Shown piece by piece: positions 44,752 to 54,869 of a stretch of 64,000 nt of DNA. The notes under the pieces are model-generated. The model was not told the DNA's origin. It did no database searches and was given only the letters and a program-made list of their open reading frames with translations. The stretch is from HXMU1420-13 sp965249965 (lineage in GTDB: Bacteria > Bacteroidota > Rhodothermia > Balneolales > Balneolaceae). Where the stretch lies: positions 124,001 to 188,000 of the forward strand of contig OZ252262.1 in the NCBI GenBank assembly GCA_965249965.1, in the 5' to 3' direction. Made by a program: the position numbers and the translations under genes. Position 1 is the first letter of the stretch. Every line of letters starts with the position of its first letter.

Positions 44752-45606
44752 TTACTTTTTCGGCTTCATTGCCTTAAAGGCCAATTTAAGTTTTTTACGT
44801 GACATAACATCCGTAACAAAGTTGAATTGGCCTGCTTTTAAACTTTCCCCACCGTCTATTACAACAGATTCTCCTGTTATATAAGGAGCTAAATCTGACA
44901 TTAGGAATACCGCCAGATTTGCAAGTTCCTCTTTTTGACCTAATCTTTTTTGCGGAATTTGTTTTACCATCATTTTTTCAACCATAGAATCAGGAACTAA
45001 TCTCGCCCAAGCCCCTTTTGTTTGAAACGGTCCCGGTGCAATTGCATTTACTCTTATACCATATTCTGCCCATTCGTGAGCCAAGGACTTAGTCATGGCT
45101 AACACGCCTGCTTTTGCACAAGCGGAAGGAAGTACAAATGCTGATCCATATTCAGCATAGGTTGTCACAATATTAAGAATCGCCCCTTCTCTCTTATTAT
45201 TGATAAGGTAATTCCCGAAAGCATGGGTACAATTAAAGGTACCATGAAGCACTATGTCCACGATTGCCTTGAACCCACCCGGAGACAAATCCTCAGATGC
45301 TGATAAAAAATTTCCAGCCGCGTTGTTTACCAACCCATCAATATTACCAAATTCATCTGCTGCTTTTTCAAACATCAAATTTACGGATTCATGATCGCGA
45401 ACATCCACAGGAAACCCCTGAACTTTGGAGCCTTTTCTTACCTTTCGGATCTCATCTGATGCCTTTTCTAGCTTTTCTGCAGTACGACCACAAATAATAA
45501 TGTCAGCGCCTGATCTACAGAACCCTTTAGCCATAGCTAAACCTAGTCCACTTCCACCACCCGTAATTAAAATTGTTTTTCCCTGAAGTGTGTCGTTTGT
45601 AAACAT
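44752..45606 (-). CDS. fadH: SDR oxidoreductase, 2,4-dienoyl-CoA reductase type
   Basis: About 284 residues from the ATG at 45606 (the frame extends 16 codons further). The Rossmann motif TGGGSGLGLAMAKG (about residues 14-27), NNAAGNF, and the PSACAKAGVLAMTKSLAHEW segment are those of peroxisomal/bacterial FadH-type dienoyl-CoA reductases, which lack the classic SDR Tyr two turns before Lys; here Lys is kept in the ACAKAG motif and no Tyr precedes it. It would reduce 2,4-dienoyl-CoA during oxidation of unsaturated fatty acids. It follows the thiolase gene by one base. Confidence 0.82.
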   Translation of the reverse strand: MFTNDTLQGKTILITGGGSGLGLAMAKGFCRSGADIIICGRTAEKLEKASDEIRKVRKGSKVQGFPVDVRDHESVNLMFEKAADEFGNIDGLVNNAAGNFLSASEDLSPGGFKAIVDIVLHGTFNCTHAFGNYLINNKREGAILNIVTTYAEYGSAFVLPSACAKAGVLAMTKSLAHEWAEYGIRVNAIAPGPFQTKGAWARLVPDSMVEKMMVKQIPQKRLGQKEELANLAVFLMSDLAPYITGESVVIDGGESLKAGQFNFVTDVMSRKKLKLAFKAMKPKK

Positions 45607-45607
45607 C

Positions 45608-46792
45608 TTATACCTGTAGATTTTCAAAAATTCCTGCAGCGCCCATTCCACCACCGATACACATAGTTACCATTCCGTATTTTTTCTTTTGGGCAATCAA
45701 TTCATGTAATATTTGAGTTGTCAGTTTTGCACCTGTGCACCCAAGTGGATGCCCCATTGCAATTGCTCCTCCATTTACATTCACAATATTTGGATTTAGA
45801 CCAAGCTCGTTAATTACAGCTAATGCCTGGGCAGCAAATGCTTCATTTAATTCGATCATATCAATGCTTTTCATCTCCAAACCCGCATTTTGAAGAACTT
45901 TTGGGACTGCTTCAACCGGACCAATTCCCATAACTTCAGGGGCAACTCCGGCAACTTGAAAAGCTACATATCTTGCCATTGGTTCTAAACCAAGTTCTTT
46001 TACCACCTCACCCGACACAACCAAAACTGCCGCTGCTGCATCATTCATCTGAGATGAATTCCCTGCCGTGACACTTCCTCCCATTTTAAAGACCGGCCTC
46101 AGTTTTGATAACACTTCTAATGTAGAATCTGAGCGTGGCCCTTCATCGGTTTTAAAACCGATTGTTTTTTCAAAAAGATCACCCTCTGCTGAGAAATGCT
46201 GTTTAACCACATTAACTGGTGTGATTTGATCATTAAATCGACCATTTTCCCATGCTGATACTGCTTTTTGATGACTCTTTAGGGCAAATTCATCCTGTTT
46301 ATCACGAGGGATCTTGTACTTTTCCGCAACATTTTCAGCAGTTATTCCCATACTAATATACACCTCGGGTCGGCTATCCATAATTTCAGGATTGGGTTGA
46401 ACAGACAATCCACCCATCGGAACCATACTCATACTTTCTACACCACCTGCAACTATCACATCTGCAGCTCCAACCATAATTCGTTCCGCTGCCATCGCAA
46501 TAGTTTGAAGACCTGAAGAACAAAAACGATTAACGGTCATTCCTGGAACAGAGTCTGGTAACCCAGCCAGTAAAGCTATATTTCTGGCAATATTCAATCC
46601 TTGAGATGCCTCTGGGAAAGCGCAACCCATTATCACATCGTCGATTCTCTCATTATCTATTTCAGGAACAACCTTCATTAAATCTTTGATAACATCAGAG
46701 GCTAACGTATCGGGATAGGTATTTCGAAAACTGCCTTTATTTGCCTTTCCGCAGGCAGTTCTTTTAGCAGCAACTATGTACGCTTCTCTCAT
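45608..46792 (-). CDS. fadA: Acetyl-CoA C-acyltransferase (thiolase)
   Basis: A 394-residue thiolase that cleaves 3-ketoacyl-CoA in beta-oxidation. The nucleophile Cys91 is in VNRFCSSGLQTIA; GGAIAMGHPLGCTGAKL holds the catalytic His (about residue 352), and TMCIGGGMGAAG the second Cys (about 382). It lies two bases after the FadN-like gene and is probably its functional partner in a multienzyme complex. Confidence 0.95.
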   Translation of the reverse strand: MREAYIVAAKRTACGKANKGSFRNTYPDTLASDVIKDLMKVVPEIDNERIDDVIMGCAFPEASQGLNIARNIALLAGLPDSVPGMTVNRFCSSGLQTIAMAAERIMVGAADVIVAGGVESMSMVPMGGLSVQPNPEIMDSRPEVYISMGITAENVAEKYKIPRDKQDEFALKSHQKAVSAWENGRFNDQITPVNVVKQHFSAEGDLFEKTIGFKTDEGPRSDSTLEVLSKLRPVFKMGGSVTAGNSSQMNDAAAAVLVVSGEVVKELGLEPMARYVAFQVAGVAPEVMGIGPVEAVPKVLQNAGLEMKSIDMIELNEAFAAQALAVINELGLNPNIVNVNGGAIAMGHPLGCTGAKLTTQILHELIAQKKKYGMVTMCIGGGMGAAGIFENLQV

Positions 46793-46794
46793 GA

Positions 46795-49146
46795 TTAGTT
46801 CCTCAAAGGTTTACCGGTTTTCAGCATATGCTCAATTCTGGCATGTGATCGCTCATCATTAAGGCATTCAAAAATTGCTTCACGCTCTAGTTTTAGCATA
46901 TAATCTTCCGAAACTTGTTGGGCTTCCACTAAATTTCCGCCTGCTAAAACATTCGCAACCCTACCCGTAACCACTCGGTCATAGTCTGTAGCGAATCCTG
47001 CCTCATTCATTACATACAACATTAAGTCCATGGCACTTTTAGCTTTTGTCCCTAAAACCTTAATACTGTTTTTTCTTGGGGGATGATACCCTGCCTTAAC
47101 CATCGAAATTGCTACATCTTTTGCCGTAGCCAATAGATTAGTTCGGTTCATCTCTGTAATTGTGTGTAAAGGTAGCAGCCCTAGTTTTTTGGCCATTTCA
47201 GCACTTTCTGAAACTTTTGCTAAGCCAATGGCTTTAAATGCCTCTTTTATAAATGGCAATTCATCGGCATCCTCTGGCAGATTTAACATCACTCTTCGAA
47301 GCAATTCGGTGGTACCCCCACCAGCCGGAATCAAACCAACCCCAACTTCTACTAATCCCATATAAAGTTCATGATGCGCAACTACCTGATCCGCATACAT
47401 TACAAACTCAGCTCCACCACCTAACGTCATTCCAAATGGAGCTGCAACCACAGGGAAAGGGGCATATCTCAAGGCAACTGCTGTCCGCTGAAAATCCTCA
47501 ACGGTTTTATACACCCCGTCTATATCTCCGGATTTATATTTTGTAATTGCCTCCATCAAATCAGCCCCAAGTGCAAAATTTGATCCCCAGTGACTTATCA
47601 CCATTCCATCAAACTTATCTTCTACTACAGAAAGTGATTCTTCAAGTGTATTTACCAATTCAGAATTTAGAGTCGAGTTTTTAGTTCTGAATTCGAATAA
47701 GGTGATGCCATCTCCTAAATCATGCAATGCTGCAGAGTTCGTCTCAAGAATAGGTTTATTGGAATAAACGCTTGTTTTCGTGATTTGTTTACTCGATTGA
47801 GATGGAATTTCGATCATTGATTTTGAAATCGGATCGTAGACTTTTCCATCCGCATAAAAGTTCTTTACACCTTGATCTAACATATCCTGAATTAGATCAG
47901 GAATTGCAAAACCTTCTTCTTGAATTCGTTGTACAGCCTCTTCGATACCAATTGCATCCCAGCGTTCAAACGGTCCCATTTCCCAATTAAATCCCCATTT
48001 CATGGCTCGATCTACTGCCACAATAGAATCTGAGATTTCAGGTACTCGATGAGCAGCATACAGCATCAACTTGCGTTGCACTTCCCAACTAAATCTCCCT
48101 TCTCTAGATTCATGATTTACAAGAAATCGCAATCGATCTGACTGTTTTCGTATCTCTTTTGCTTCTTTGATAATGGATAAATCCACTTTCTGTTGAATTT
48201 CATACTCCAACGTTTTAGGATTAATCACATGAAATTCTCGACCTGACTTGGTCTGAACTTTCTTATAGAATCCTTTGCCTGCTTTGTTTCCAATCGATCC
48301 ATTTTGAACCATTTTGATAAACGCATCGGGTAAATTAAATACTCCACGTTCTTCATCTTCCGGAATAGCAGGAAAAATATTGCGGGCTACGTGAGCAAGC
48401 ACATCCAGACCAGCGATATCTGCCGTTCTGAACGAAGCCGCCTTCGAATACCCTGAAACAGTACCGCAAAGCATGTCGATTTCTTCTGCACGAAATTTAC
48501 CTTCGAAAAAATAAGGCAACAAACTTGCCATAGAATAAACCCCAATCCGATTCGCAATGAAATTTGGAGTGTCTTTACAAATAACTACGCCTTTACCGAG
48601 TACACGATCGAAAAAATTTGTCATTGTTTTGAGAACTTCATCGTGTGTTTCACTAATCGGAATCAGCTCCAACAAGTGCATATATCGGGGGGGATTGAAA
48701 AAGTGAGTCCCTAAAAAATGTTCTTTAAAAGATTTCGAACAATCTTTTGAGATTTCGGAAATTGGAAGTCCCGAAGTATTTGAACTAACTACAGAATCTT
48801 CAGAGCGTACTTCATCAATTTTTAAAAGCAACTCTTGCTTGATCTCCATCCTTTCGATCACTACTTCACAAATCCAATCGCACTCAGTTAACTTATCAAA
48901 GTCATCATCGAAATTTCCGAGGGTAACCAAACTTGCAAACTCAGGTAACCCAAATGGAGCAGGTTTAGCCCTCACTATTTTTTTAAGACTTTCTTCTGCA
49001 ATTAAATTCGGCCGTTTTGGGTCTTCACTTTTAAGATCTAGTAGGAGAACTTCTAATCCTGCATTGATGCAATGTGCCGCAATTTGGCTACCCATTACAC
49101 CGGAGCCCAAAACTGCAACTTTTCGAATTTTGCGATATTGCATCAT
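46795..49146 (-). CDS. fadN: 3-hydroxyacyl-CoA dehydrogenase/enoyl-CoA hydratase, FadN type
   Basis: A 783-residue fusion with the dehydrogenase first (VLGSGVMGSQIAAHCINAG, residues 11-29) and the enoyl-CoA hydratase fold last (LGGGAEFVMYADQ and LIPAGGGTTELLRR around residues 580-630), the order of Bacillus FadN rather than E. coli FadB. It carries out hydration and NAD-dependent oxidation of trans-2-enoyl-CoA. The start overlaps the upstream ligase stop in an ATGA; a second ATG three bases on is also possible. Confidence 0.93.
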   Translation of the reverse strand: MMQYRKIRKVAVLGSGVMGSQIAAHCINAGLEVLLLDLKSEDPKRPNLIAEESLKKIVRAKPAPFGLPEFASLVTLGNFDDDFDKLTECDWICEVVIERMEIKQELLLKIDEVRSEDSVVSSNTSGLPISEISKDCSKSFKEHFLGTHFFNPPRYMHLLELIPISETHDEVLKTMTNFFDRVLGKGVVICKDTPNFIANRIGVYSMASLLPYFFEGKFRAEEIDMLCGTVSGYSKAASFRTADIAGLDVLAHVARNIFPAIPEDEERGVFNLPDAFIKMVQNGSIGNKAGKGFYKKVQTKSGREFHVINPKTLEYEIQQKVDLSIIKEAKEIRKQSDRLRFLVNHESREGRFSWEVQRKLMLYAAHRVPEISDSIVAVDRAMKWGFNWEMGPFERWDAIGIEEAVQRIQEEGFAIPDLIQDMLDQGVKNFYADGKVYDPISKSMIEIPSQSSKQITKTSVYSNKPILETNSAALHDLGDGITLFEFRTKNSTLNSELVNTLEESLSVVEDKFDGMVISHWGSNFALGADLMEAITKYKSGDIDGVYKTVEDFQRTAVALRYAPFPVVAAPFGMTLGGGAEFVMYADQVVAHHELYMGLVEVGVGLIPAGGGTTELLRRVMLNLPEDADELPFIKEAFKAIGLAKVSESAEMAKKLGLLPLHTITEMNRTNLLATAKDVAISMVKAGYHPPRKNSIKVLGTKAKSAMDLMLYVMNEAGFATDYDRVVTGRVANVLAGGNLVEAQQVSEDYMLKLEREAIFECLNDERSHARIEHMLKTGKPLRN

Positions 49147-50948
49147 ATGGCTGAAGCCTCACTATCGGCATACAATTCAGCAATTACTTCTTTGTTATGC
49201 TCTTTTACAACATTTCTACGAATACTCATTTTTGGTGTCAACTCTCCTTTTTCAATGGTGAAGGCTTCTTCTATTAAAATGAATTTCTTCACTTTCTCCC
49301 AATGCGGGAGTTTCATATTTACTTTATCTACTTCTTTTTGAATTCTATGGATGATGAACTCGTTTTCAGTGACATTTTCATCCGGAAAAGTATGCCCGTT
49401 GCTTTCGAATCTCTTTTTCATATTCGACCAATCCGGGACAATAATTGCTGCACAAAATTTTTCCTGATTTCCAATTACCAGCGCCTGGTCGATAAATCCA
49501 CTATTCATCAGTGCATTTTCAATAGGCTGGGGAGCAACATATTTCCCGGTTGAAAGCTTAAACATGGATTTTTTTCGATCGGTAATAAACAGCCATCCTT
49601 CGTCATCAATAAATCCGATATCACCGGTACAAAACCATCCATCCGCGGTCATTACTTCGGCCGTTTTATCAGGCAGCTTATAATAACCCTGCATCACATT
49701 TGGGCCGATAGTTTGAATCTCTCCATCTTCAGCAATACGAATTTCAACGTCTTCGAGGGGAAGTCCCGCAGAACCAATTCGAATTTGTGTTGGTAAACTT
49801 GACGTCATTACCGGCGAGGTTTCTGTGAGACCGTATCCCATTCCAACCTTATATCCAATTCCGTTAAAAAAACGCATCACGTTTGGGGAAAGCGCAGCGC
49901 CTCCAACTGTTGTTCCGATTAAGTTGCCACCCATTCCTTCGCGAATTTTTGAATACACTAGCTTGTCGGCAAAATTCCATTTTACAGCATCCACACCAGA
50001 AGGTGGATGCTCCGGATCGTATAATTCTGCAAATTTAATCGCCCAGTAATAGAGCGTTTTTTTAATCCCTTTAAGTTCTTGTCCACGTGCTTTTAAACCA
50101 GTCATAATCTTTTCCAGCAGCCGCGGTACTGTTGCAAAGTAAATTGGTTTTATGGTAATCAGATCCGTTTTAAACTCCTGGATATCCTCCACATAATAAA
50201 TTGAAGCACCTTCGTGGATATACAAATAGGTGGCAATACGCTCTAACATATGAGCCAAAGGCAAGTACGAAAGAATTTTTGGGTGATCAGTTTCATCAAC
50301 GTTAAACGGCATTCTGGTTGCAGATGCGATCGTATTTGATGCCAAATTCATATGTGATAGCATTACTCCTTTTGGCACACCCGTTGTACCCGAGGTGTAA
50401 TTTATATTTGCCAGGTCTTCGGGATTAATCGCATTTCTAAGTTCATCAAAGAGTGTGCTTTTCTCGTTATGCAGCTCTTTACCCATTTCCATAACCTGTT
50501 CGAAACCAAGTAATTTTTTATGCTTGGTAGGTTGAATTGAAATGATTGATGTCACTGATTTTATCGGCTTGATGAGTGACTTCGTTTCTTTAAATAATTC
50601 ATCATTTGAAACAATGTGAACTTTTGCCTCAGAGTTTTCGAGAATGTAACTAATTTGATCCGCTGGCTGTGTGGTGTAGATTGCCACATTAACCGCTCCA
50701 ATGGATAAAACTGCTTGATCACAGATCAACCATTCCGTTGAGTTTTCGGAATGAATAGATACTCGATCGCCTTTTCTGACACCAAGAGCGTACAACCCCA
50801 ATCCAAGCATTTTCACTTTATTTCTAAAGTCAGCAACACTGGTTTCTATCCACTTACCATTTCTCTTAACTGCAGCGGCAATTCCCAGCTTATTTCTTTC
50901 TAACCGCTCATCTATTAATAGCGGTACTACTGCAGGCTCATATTTCAT
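49143..50948 (-). CDS. fadD: Long-chain acyl-CoA synthetase (AMP-forming)
   Basis: A 601-residue ANL-superfamily ligase. The AMP-binding loop INYTSGTTGVPKGVMLSH is near residue 190, GYGLTETSP near 370, and ITDRKKSMFKLSTGKYVAP near 470, as in long-chain fatty acyl-CoA ligases. It activates free fatty acids to acyl-CoA for the enzymes encoded next. It is coupled to fadN by a four-base overlap. The divergent thioesterase is 100 bases upstream. Confidence 0.94.
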   Translation of the reverse strand: MKYEPAVVPLLIDERLERNKLGIAAAVKRNGKWIETSVADFRNKVKMLGLGLYALGVRKGDRVSIHSENSTEWLICDQAVLSIGAVNVAIYTTQPADQISYILENSEAKVHIVSNDELFKETKSLIKPIKSVTSIISIQPTKHKKLLGFEQVMEMGKELHNEKSTLFDELRNAINPEDLANINYTSGTTGVPKGVMLSHMNLASNTIASATRMPFNVDETDHPKILSYLPLAHMLERIATYLYIHEGASIYYVEDIQEFKTDLITIKPIYFATVPRLLEKIMTGLKARGQELKGIKKTLYYWAIKFAELYDPEHPPSGVDAVKWNFADKLVYSKIREGMGGNLIGTTVGGAALSPNVMRFFNGIGYKVGMGYGLTETSPVMTSSLPTQIRIGSAGLPLEDVEIRIAEDGEIQTIGPNVMQGYYKLPDKTAEVMTADGWFCTGDIGFIDDEGWLFITDRKKSMFKLSTGKYVAPQPIENALMNSGFIDQALVIGNQEKFCAAIIVPDWSNMKKRFESNGHTFPDENVTENEFIIHRIQKEVDKVNMKLPHWEKVKKFILIEEAFTIEKGELTPKMSIRRNVVKEHNKEVIAELYADSEASAI

Positions 50949-51048
50949 ACTTTCTTCTAGTTTTGTTAATCACCGTGTTTCTCGAATGTACATAAGAAAG
51001 CGGTTCCAACAAATAATTACACAACTTAACAGTGTTAAGCAAATTAAA

Positions 51049-51480
51049 ATGCAGATAGAAAAATCTATAGAAGAGAAAGTTCGCCGGTTCCTTGATCTTG
51101 AAAGTGAAAATATGGGGACTGTTATTGGCATTAACTTTCTGAAAATCAGTAAAACTGAAATGATTGGTGAAATGCCCGTAGATGAACGTAATGTTCAACC
51201 ATTTCGGATATTACATGGTGGTGCCTCGGTTGCTGTGGCAGAAACACTCTGTTCGATTGGTGCCTGGGTGAATATCCCCGAAAATAAAACTGCCGTTGGA
51301 ATTGAAATCAATGCCAACCACCATCGATCGGTTAAAGAAGGTGGGAAAATTACAGCTGTAGCAAGCCCTATTCAGATGGGACGTACTATCCATGTTTGGG
51401 AAACCAAAATTACCGACGAGCGTGGAAAACTAGTATGCACCTCGCGTTGTACCCTTGCAATCGTTGAAAATAAAAGCTAG
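51049..51480 (+). CDS. PaaI-like hotdog thioesterase
   Basis: About 143 residues from the ATG at 51049; an ATG at 50986 would add a basic stub unlike the family. The hotdog pattern FRILHGGASVAVAETLCSIG (residues about 50-69) contains the His-Gly-Gly active-site region, with NANHHRSVKEG as the second motif. It hydrolyses aromatic or acyl-CoA thioesters. It is divergent from fadD, fitting acyl-CoA turnover. Confidence 0.88.
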   Translation: MQIEKSIEEKVRRFLDLESENMGTVIGINFLKISKTEMIGEMPVDERNVQPFRILHGGASVAVAETLCSIGAWVNIPENKTAVGIEINANHHRSVKEGGKITAVASPIQMGRTIHVWETKITDERGKLVCTSRCTLAIVENKS

Positions 51481-51487
51481 AAAAATT

Positions 51488-53038
51488 CTATAAAGGAAGA
51501 TTATCGTGCTTTTTCTTCGGAACACTATCAACCTTGTGTTGGCATACTTCCATCGCTCTAATCAACTTTTCGCGTGTTTCTGATGGCAAAATTACATCAT
51601 CAATAAATCCACGAGCTGCTGCTTTGTAGGGATGCGCAAATTCTTCTGAATACTTTGCTTCAAGTTCAGATTGTTTTGCTGCCGGGTCATCTGCCGCTGA
51701 TATTTCTCTTCGGAAAATAATTTCAACAGCACCTTTAGTACCCATTACAGCAATTTCTGCAGTTGGCCAGGCAACGTTATAGTCCGCTCGGATATGTTTC
51801 GAATTCATCACATCATAGGCGCCACCGTATGCTTTACGCGTAATAACCGTCATTTTAGGAACAGTAGCTTCACAGAACGCATATAGCAACTTTGCCCCGT
51901 GTTTGATGATTCCGCCCCATTCCTGATCGGTTCCGGGCAGGAATCCCGGTACATCTTCAAACACCACTAATGGAATATTGAATGCGTCACAAAAACGTAC
52001 AAATCGGGCACCTTTTAAGGAGGAATTAATACCAAGTACACCTGCTAATGCCAAGGGTTGATTTGCAACTATCCCAACAGAGCGACCACCCAACCGAGCA
52101 AAACCTACAATGATGTTCTCAGCATATTCTTTGTGAACTTCATAAAACGAGTCCTCATCCATTATACCCTGAATCACATCATGCATATCATATGGCTTGT
52201 TTGGATTTGGTGGAATGATTGTATCCAACGCTTTAGCTTTACCGGAATCCGGATTTTTAGGCGCAATCATTGGAACTTTTTCCTCACAGTTTTGAGGAAT
52301 ATAGCTCATCAATTTTCTGATTTCCTGAATGCATACAGCATCATTTGGAGTTGAAAAATGCGCTACACCAGACTTGGTATTGTGGGTGGATGCACCTCCC
52401 AATTCCTCAGAAGTAACCTCTTCGTGTGTTACCGTTTTTACCACATTGGGTCCGGTAACAAACATGTAACTGGTATTTTCAACCATATAAATAAAATCGG
52501 TTAGTGCCGGGCTATATACTGCTCCACCGGCACAAGGCCCCATAATTGCAGAAATCTGTGGAATTACCCCGGAAGCCATACTATTTCTCCAAAAAACTTC
52601 GGCATACCCACCCAAAGAGGAAACACCTTCCTGAATGCGTGCTCCACCTGAGTCGTTTAGACCAATTACCGGCACACCATTTTTCATGGCTAAATCCATG
52701 ATTTTGCACATTTTTTCAGCAAAAGTTTCTGAAAGTGATCCTCCAAAAACTGTAAAATCCTGGCTGAAAACGTACACCGGGCGGCCGTTTATTTTTCCAA
52801 ACCCAGTGATAATTCCATCTCCTAAAATCTTTTGTGCCCCTAAACCAAACGCATCACTTCGGTGAGTTACAAATGCATCTATTTCTTCAAATGTCCCTTT
52901 ATCAAGTAGTAAATCTATTCTTTCACGAGCTGTTAATTTCCCCTTTGCATGTTGTTTTTCGATTCGCGCTTCACCACCACCCTTTAACGCTTCTTTTCGC
53001 AAATTTAAAAGTCGTTCGACTTTCTCGTTCGATTCCAT
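51488..53038 (-). CDS. Acyl-CoA carboxylase beta subunit (propionyl-CoA carboxylase-like)
   Basis: A 516-residue biotin-dependent carboxyltransferase. GGSLSETFAEKMCKIMDLA, NDSGGARIQEGVSSLGGYAE, IMGPCAGGAVYSPALTDF, and the C-terminal ITRKAYGGAYDVMNSKHI match the PccB/AccD5-type transferases. It transfers carboxyl from carboxybiotin to propionyl- or acetyl-CoA. No biotin carboxylase or biotin carrier gene is in the window. The next gene downstream in the transcription sense is the thioesterase convergent to it. Confidence 0.93.
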   Translation of the reverse strand: MESNEKVERLLNLRKEALKGGGEARIEKQHAKGKLTARERIDLLLDKGTFEEIDAFVTHRSDAFGLGAQKILGDGIITGFGKINGRPVYVFSQDFTVFGGSLSETFAEKMCKIMDLAMKNGVPVIGLNDSGGARIQEGVSSLGGYAEVFWRNSMASGVIPQISAIMGPCAGGAVYSPALTDFIYMVENTSYMFVTGPNVVKTVTHEEVTSEELGGASTHNTKSGVAHFSTPNDAVCIQEIRKLMSYIPQNCEEKVPMIAPKNPDSGKAKALDTIIPPNPNKPYDMHDVIQGIMDEDSFYEVHKEYAENIIVGFARLGGRSVGIVANQPLALAGVLGINSSLKGARFVRFCDAFNIPLVVFEDVPGFLPGTDQEWGGIIKHGAKLLYAFCEATVPKMTVITRKAYGGAYDVMNSKHIRADYNVAWPTAEIAVMGTKGAVEIIFRREISAADDPAAKQSELEAKYSEEFAHPYKAAARGFIDDVILPSETREKLIRAMEVCQHKVDSVPKKKHDNLPL

Positions 53039-53047
53039 TATTTCTCC

Positions 53048-54739
53048 TTATGAATTATTTTGCTCATTGAAATAGTGATGCAATCGATCTGTGAAATCAA
53101 CGGTAGCCCCAGACAACAGATCTACATCATTCTTAGTAAAAATTTCTTTCTTAATAAATGCCGATGCTTCTTTCCATCCAGAACATTCACTTAACGTACT
53201 AAGTGCATTATTATATGCTTGCTCATCGGATTGGAATATAACATCAATAAATTCCTTCCTGCGGTCACTCAACAGTTCATCAAACTGATTTGCAGTTGTT
53301 ACTAAATTCATAGTTGGTGATTCTTCAATAATTAATTCATCGTATTCGTCACCAACTTCAATATCTGTATCAGATTCTGAATCTTCTACCACACCTTCTG
53401 CATTTGCATCTCTCTCATCCGAGCGTTTCCCACCCATCATAACATCCATTTGATCGGGATTTAAAAACTGAGCCCAGATTGGCCGATCATCTCCATCAGA
53501 TTCTTCATTCTCTTTGGCATCTGAACCTGCATCATCAACTGGCTCTTCAATTAATTCCGACTCATCCAGCTGAATAGATAGCTTCGGTTTCGATATTTCC
53601 TCTTTTTTTGATGATTCCTCATCTTGGGTAACGTCCTCAAAAGAGTGTTTAGCCTGATCGAGAATTGAAATCAGATTTTCGCGAAACTCTTTAATTTCTT
53701 CAGGATCATCGCCTTTCTGACTCTTTATTTTTTCTGCAATTTCTTCAGATGTTTCCGACACAGAATCATCTTCAAGTTCATTTTCACCCTGAAACAATTC
53801 ATTCAGAGACTCAACATGCTCATGATCTACCTCAATAACCCCATCACTAGCAATATCCTGAAGTAACTCGGTCATTTCTTCATCAGTTAATCCACCTTCA
53901 AGAAATTGTTCAGCAAGAGTTTCATCAAACAGCGGAGAATGAATGGGATCTTCCGGATGCCTGCCAAAAAATGACTCTACCAGGGTTTTGTCTTCCGATT
54001 TTTCATCATCCACATCAGCTTCCACTTCTTTTGCAGAAATAATGGAAATAAAGCTCGCCTTAGTAACAAGTTTTCTCTTTGCAGAGAACTTTTTTGCCAT
54101 GGCGGGCAGCCCTTTATCTTCGAAAAATATTGCAAGTAATTTTGGGTCAACCTTTCCGCCAAACAACACAAATAATTGTTCTAACTTTTGTGCCCAATCT
54201 TCGGGTTTGTAAGCGGCAACAAGCTTGGCGTCTATTTTTTGAATTAACAGTTTACAACGCTCTTTTTCCAGGGTATCAAGCGAGCGCTTTTTCATGTATA
54301 GCGGAATCGCGGTACCAAAGTGTTTATAAACGGTTAATCTGCTGCAACGATGCTCAATTTCTTTGAAAGACAGTTCTTCATCATCCCGAAAAATGTAATT
54401 GGCCATGTTCTTTCGAGGCTCGATAAAAACATGTATGATATCAGAAACAACATTACTTAAAATAGTGTACAAGCTTTCGCGCGGAATATGTGAAGAACCT
54501 AATGCAGCTTGCTCAAAATCTACCCACGCATCGCTTACTAATCGTGCTGAAAAATCGAACCAATCGGTAGAAACCTTACTTAGCTCTTCTCTAACCTTAT
54601 CCTCTAAAGCCATTCTGATTCGTTCTACCACAAAAGATGGAATCTTTGCTTTAAGAAGTTCTTTAGGGCTATATACCGGTTTATCTGAGGTAACCAGGCT
54701 AGCTAAATTGTCTGTTATTTGATCTATTATTTTTTGCAT
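53048..54739 (-). CDS. Acidic hypothetical protein
   Basis: A 563-residue protein with no signal peptide. Residues 1-230 are folded and helix-rich; residues about 230-490 form a long, very acidic low-complexity region with Asp/Glu/Ser blocks; a short helical tail (residues about 490-563) ends the protein. No family is recognised. It is nine bases upstream of the carboxylase gene on the same strand, suggesting co-transcription, though a metabolic link is unproven. Confidence 0.65.
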   Translation of the reverse strand: MQKIIDQITDNLASLVTSDKPVYSPKELLKAKIPSFVVERIRMALEDKVREELSKVSTDWFDFSARLVSDAWVDFEQAALGSSHIPRESLYTILSNVVSDIIHVFIEPRKNMANYIFRDDEELSFKEIEHRCSRLTVYKHFGTAIPLYMKKRSLDTLEKERCKLLIQKIDAKLVAAYKPEDWAQKLEQLFVLFGGKVDPKLLAIFFEDKGLPAMAKKFSAKRKLVTKASFISIISAKEVEADVDDEKSEDKTLVESFFGRHPEDPIHSPLFDETLAEQFLEGGLTDEEMTELLQDIASDGVIEVDHEHVESLNELFQGENELEDDSVSETSEEIAEKIKSQKGDDPEEIKEFRENLISILDQAKHSFEDVTQDEESSKKEEISKPKLSIQLDESELIEEPVDDAGSDAKENEESDGDDRPIWAQFLNPDQMDVMMGGKRSDERDANAEGVVEDSESDTDIEVGDEYDELIIEESPTMNLVTTANQFDELLSDRRKEFIDVIFQSDEQAYNNALSTLSECSGWKEASAFIKKEIFTKNDVDLLSGATVDFTDRLHHYFNEQNNS

Positions 54740-54869
54740 ATGCGCGCAGAAATCGTCGTCAATTTAATGCGACTTAACTGCCAATCCAACTGAATTACGT
54801 TAATAATTATTGAGAATTGATGAAGAAAATTATCATTCCTAATGTTAATTGTCATCACTACCTTTGGGC

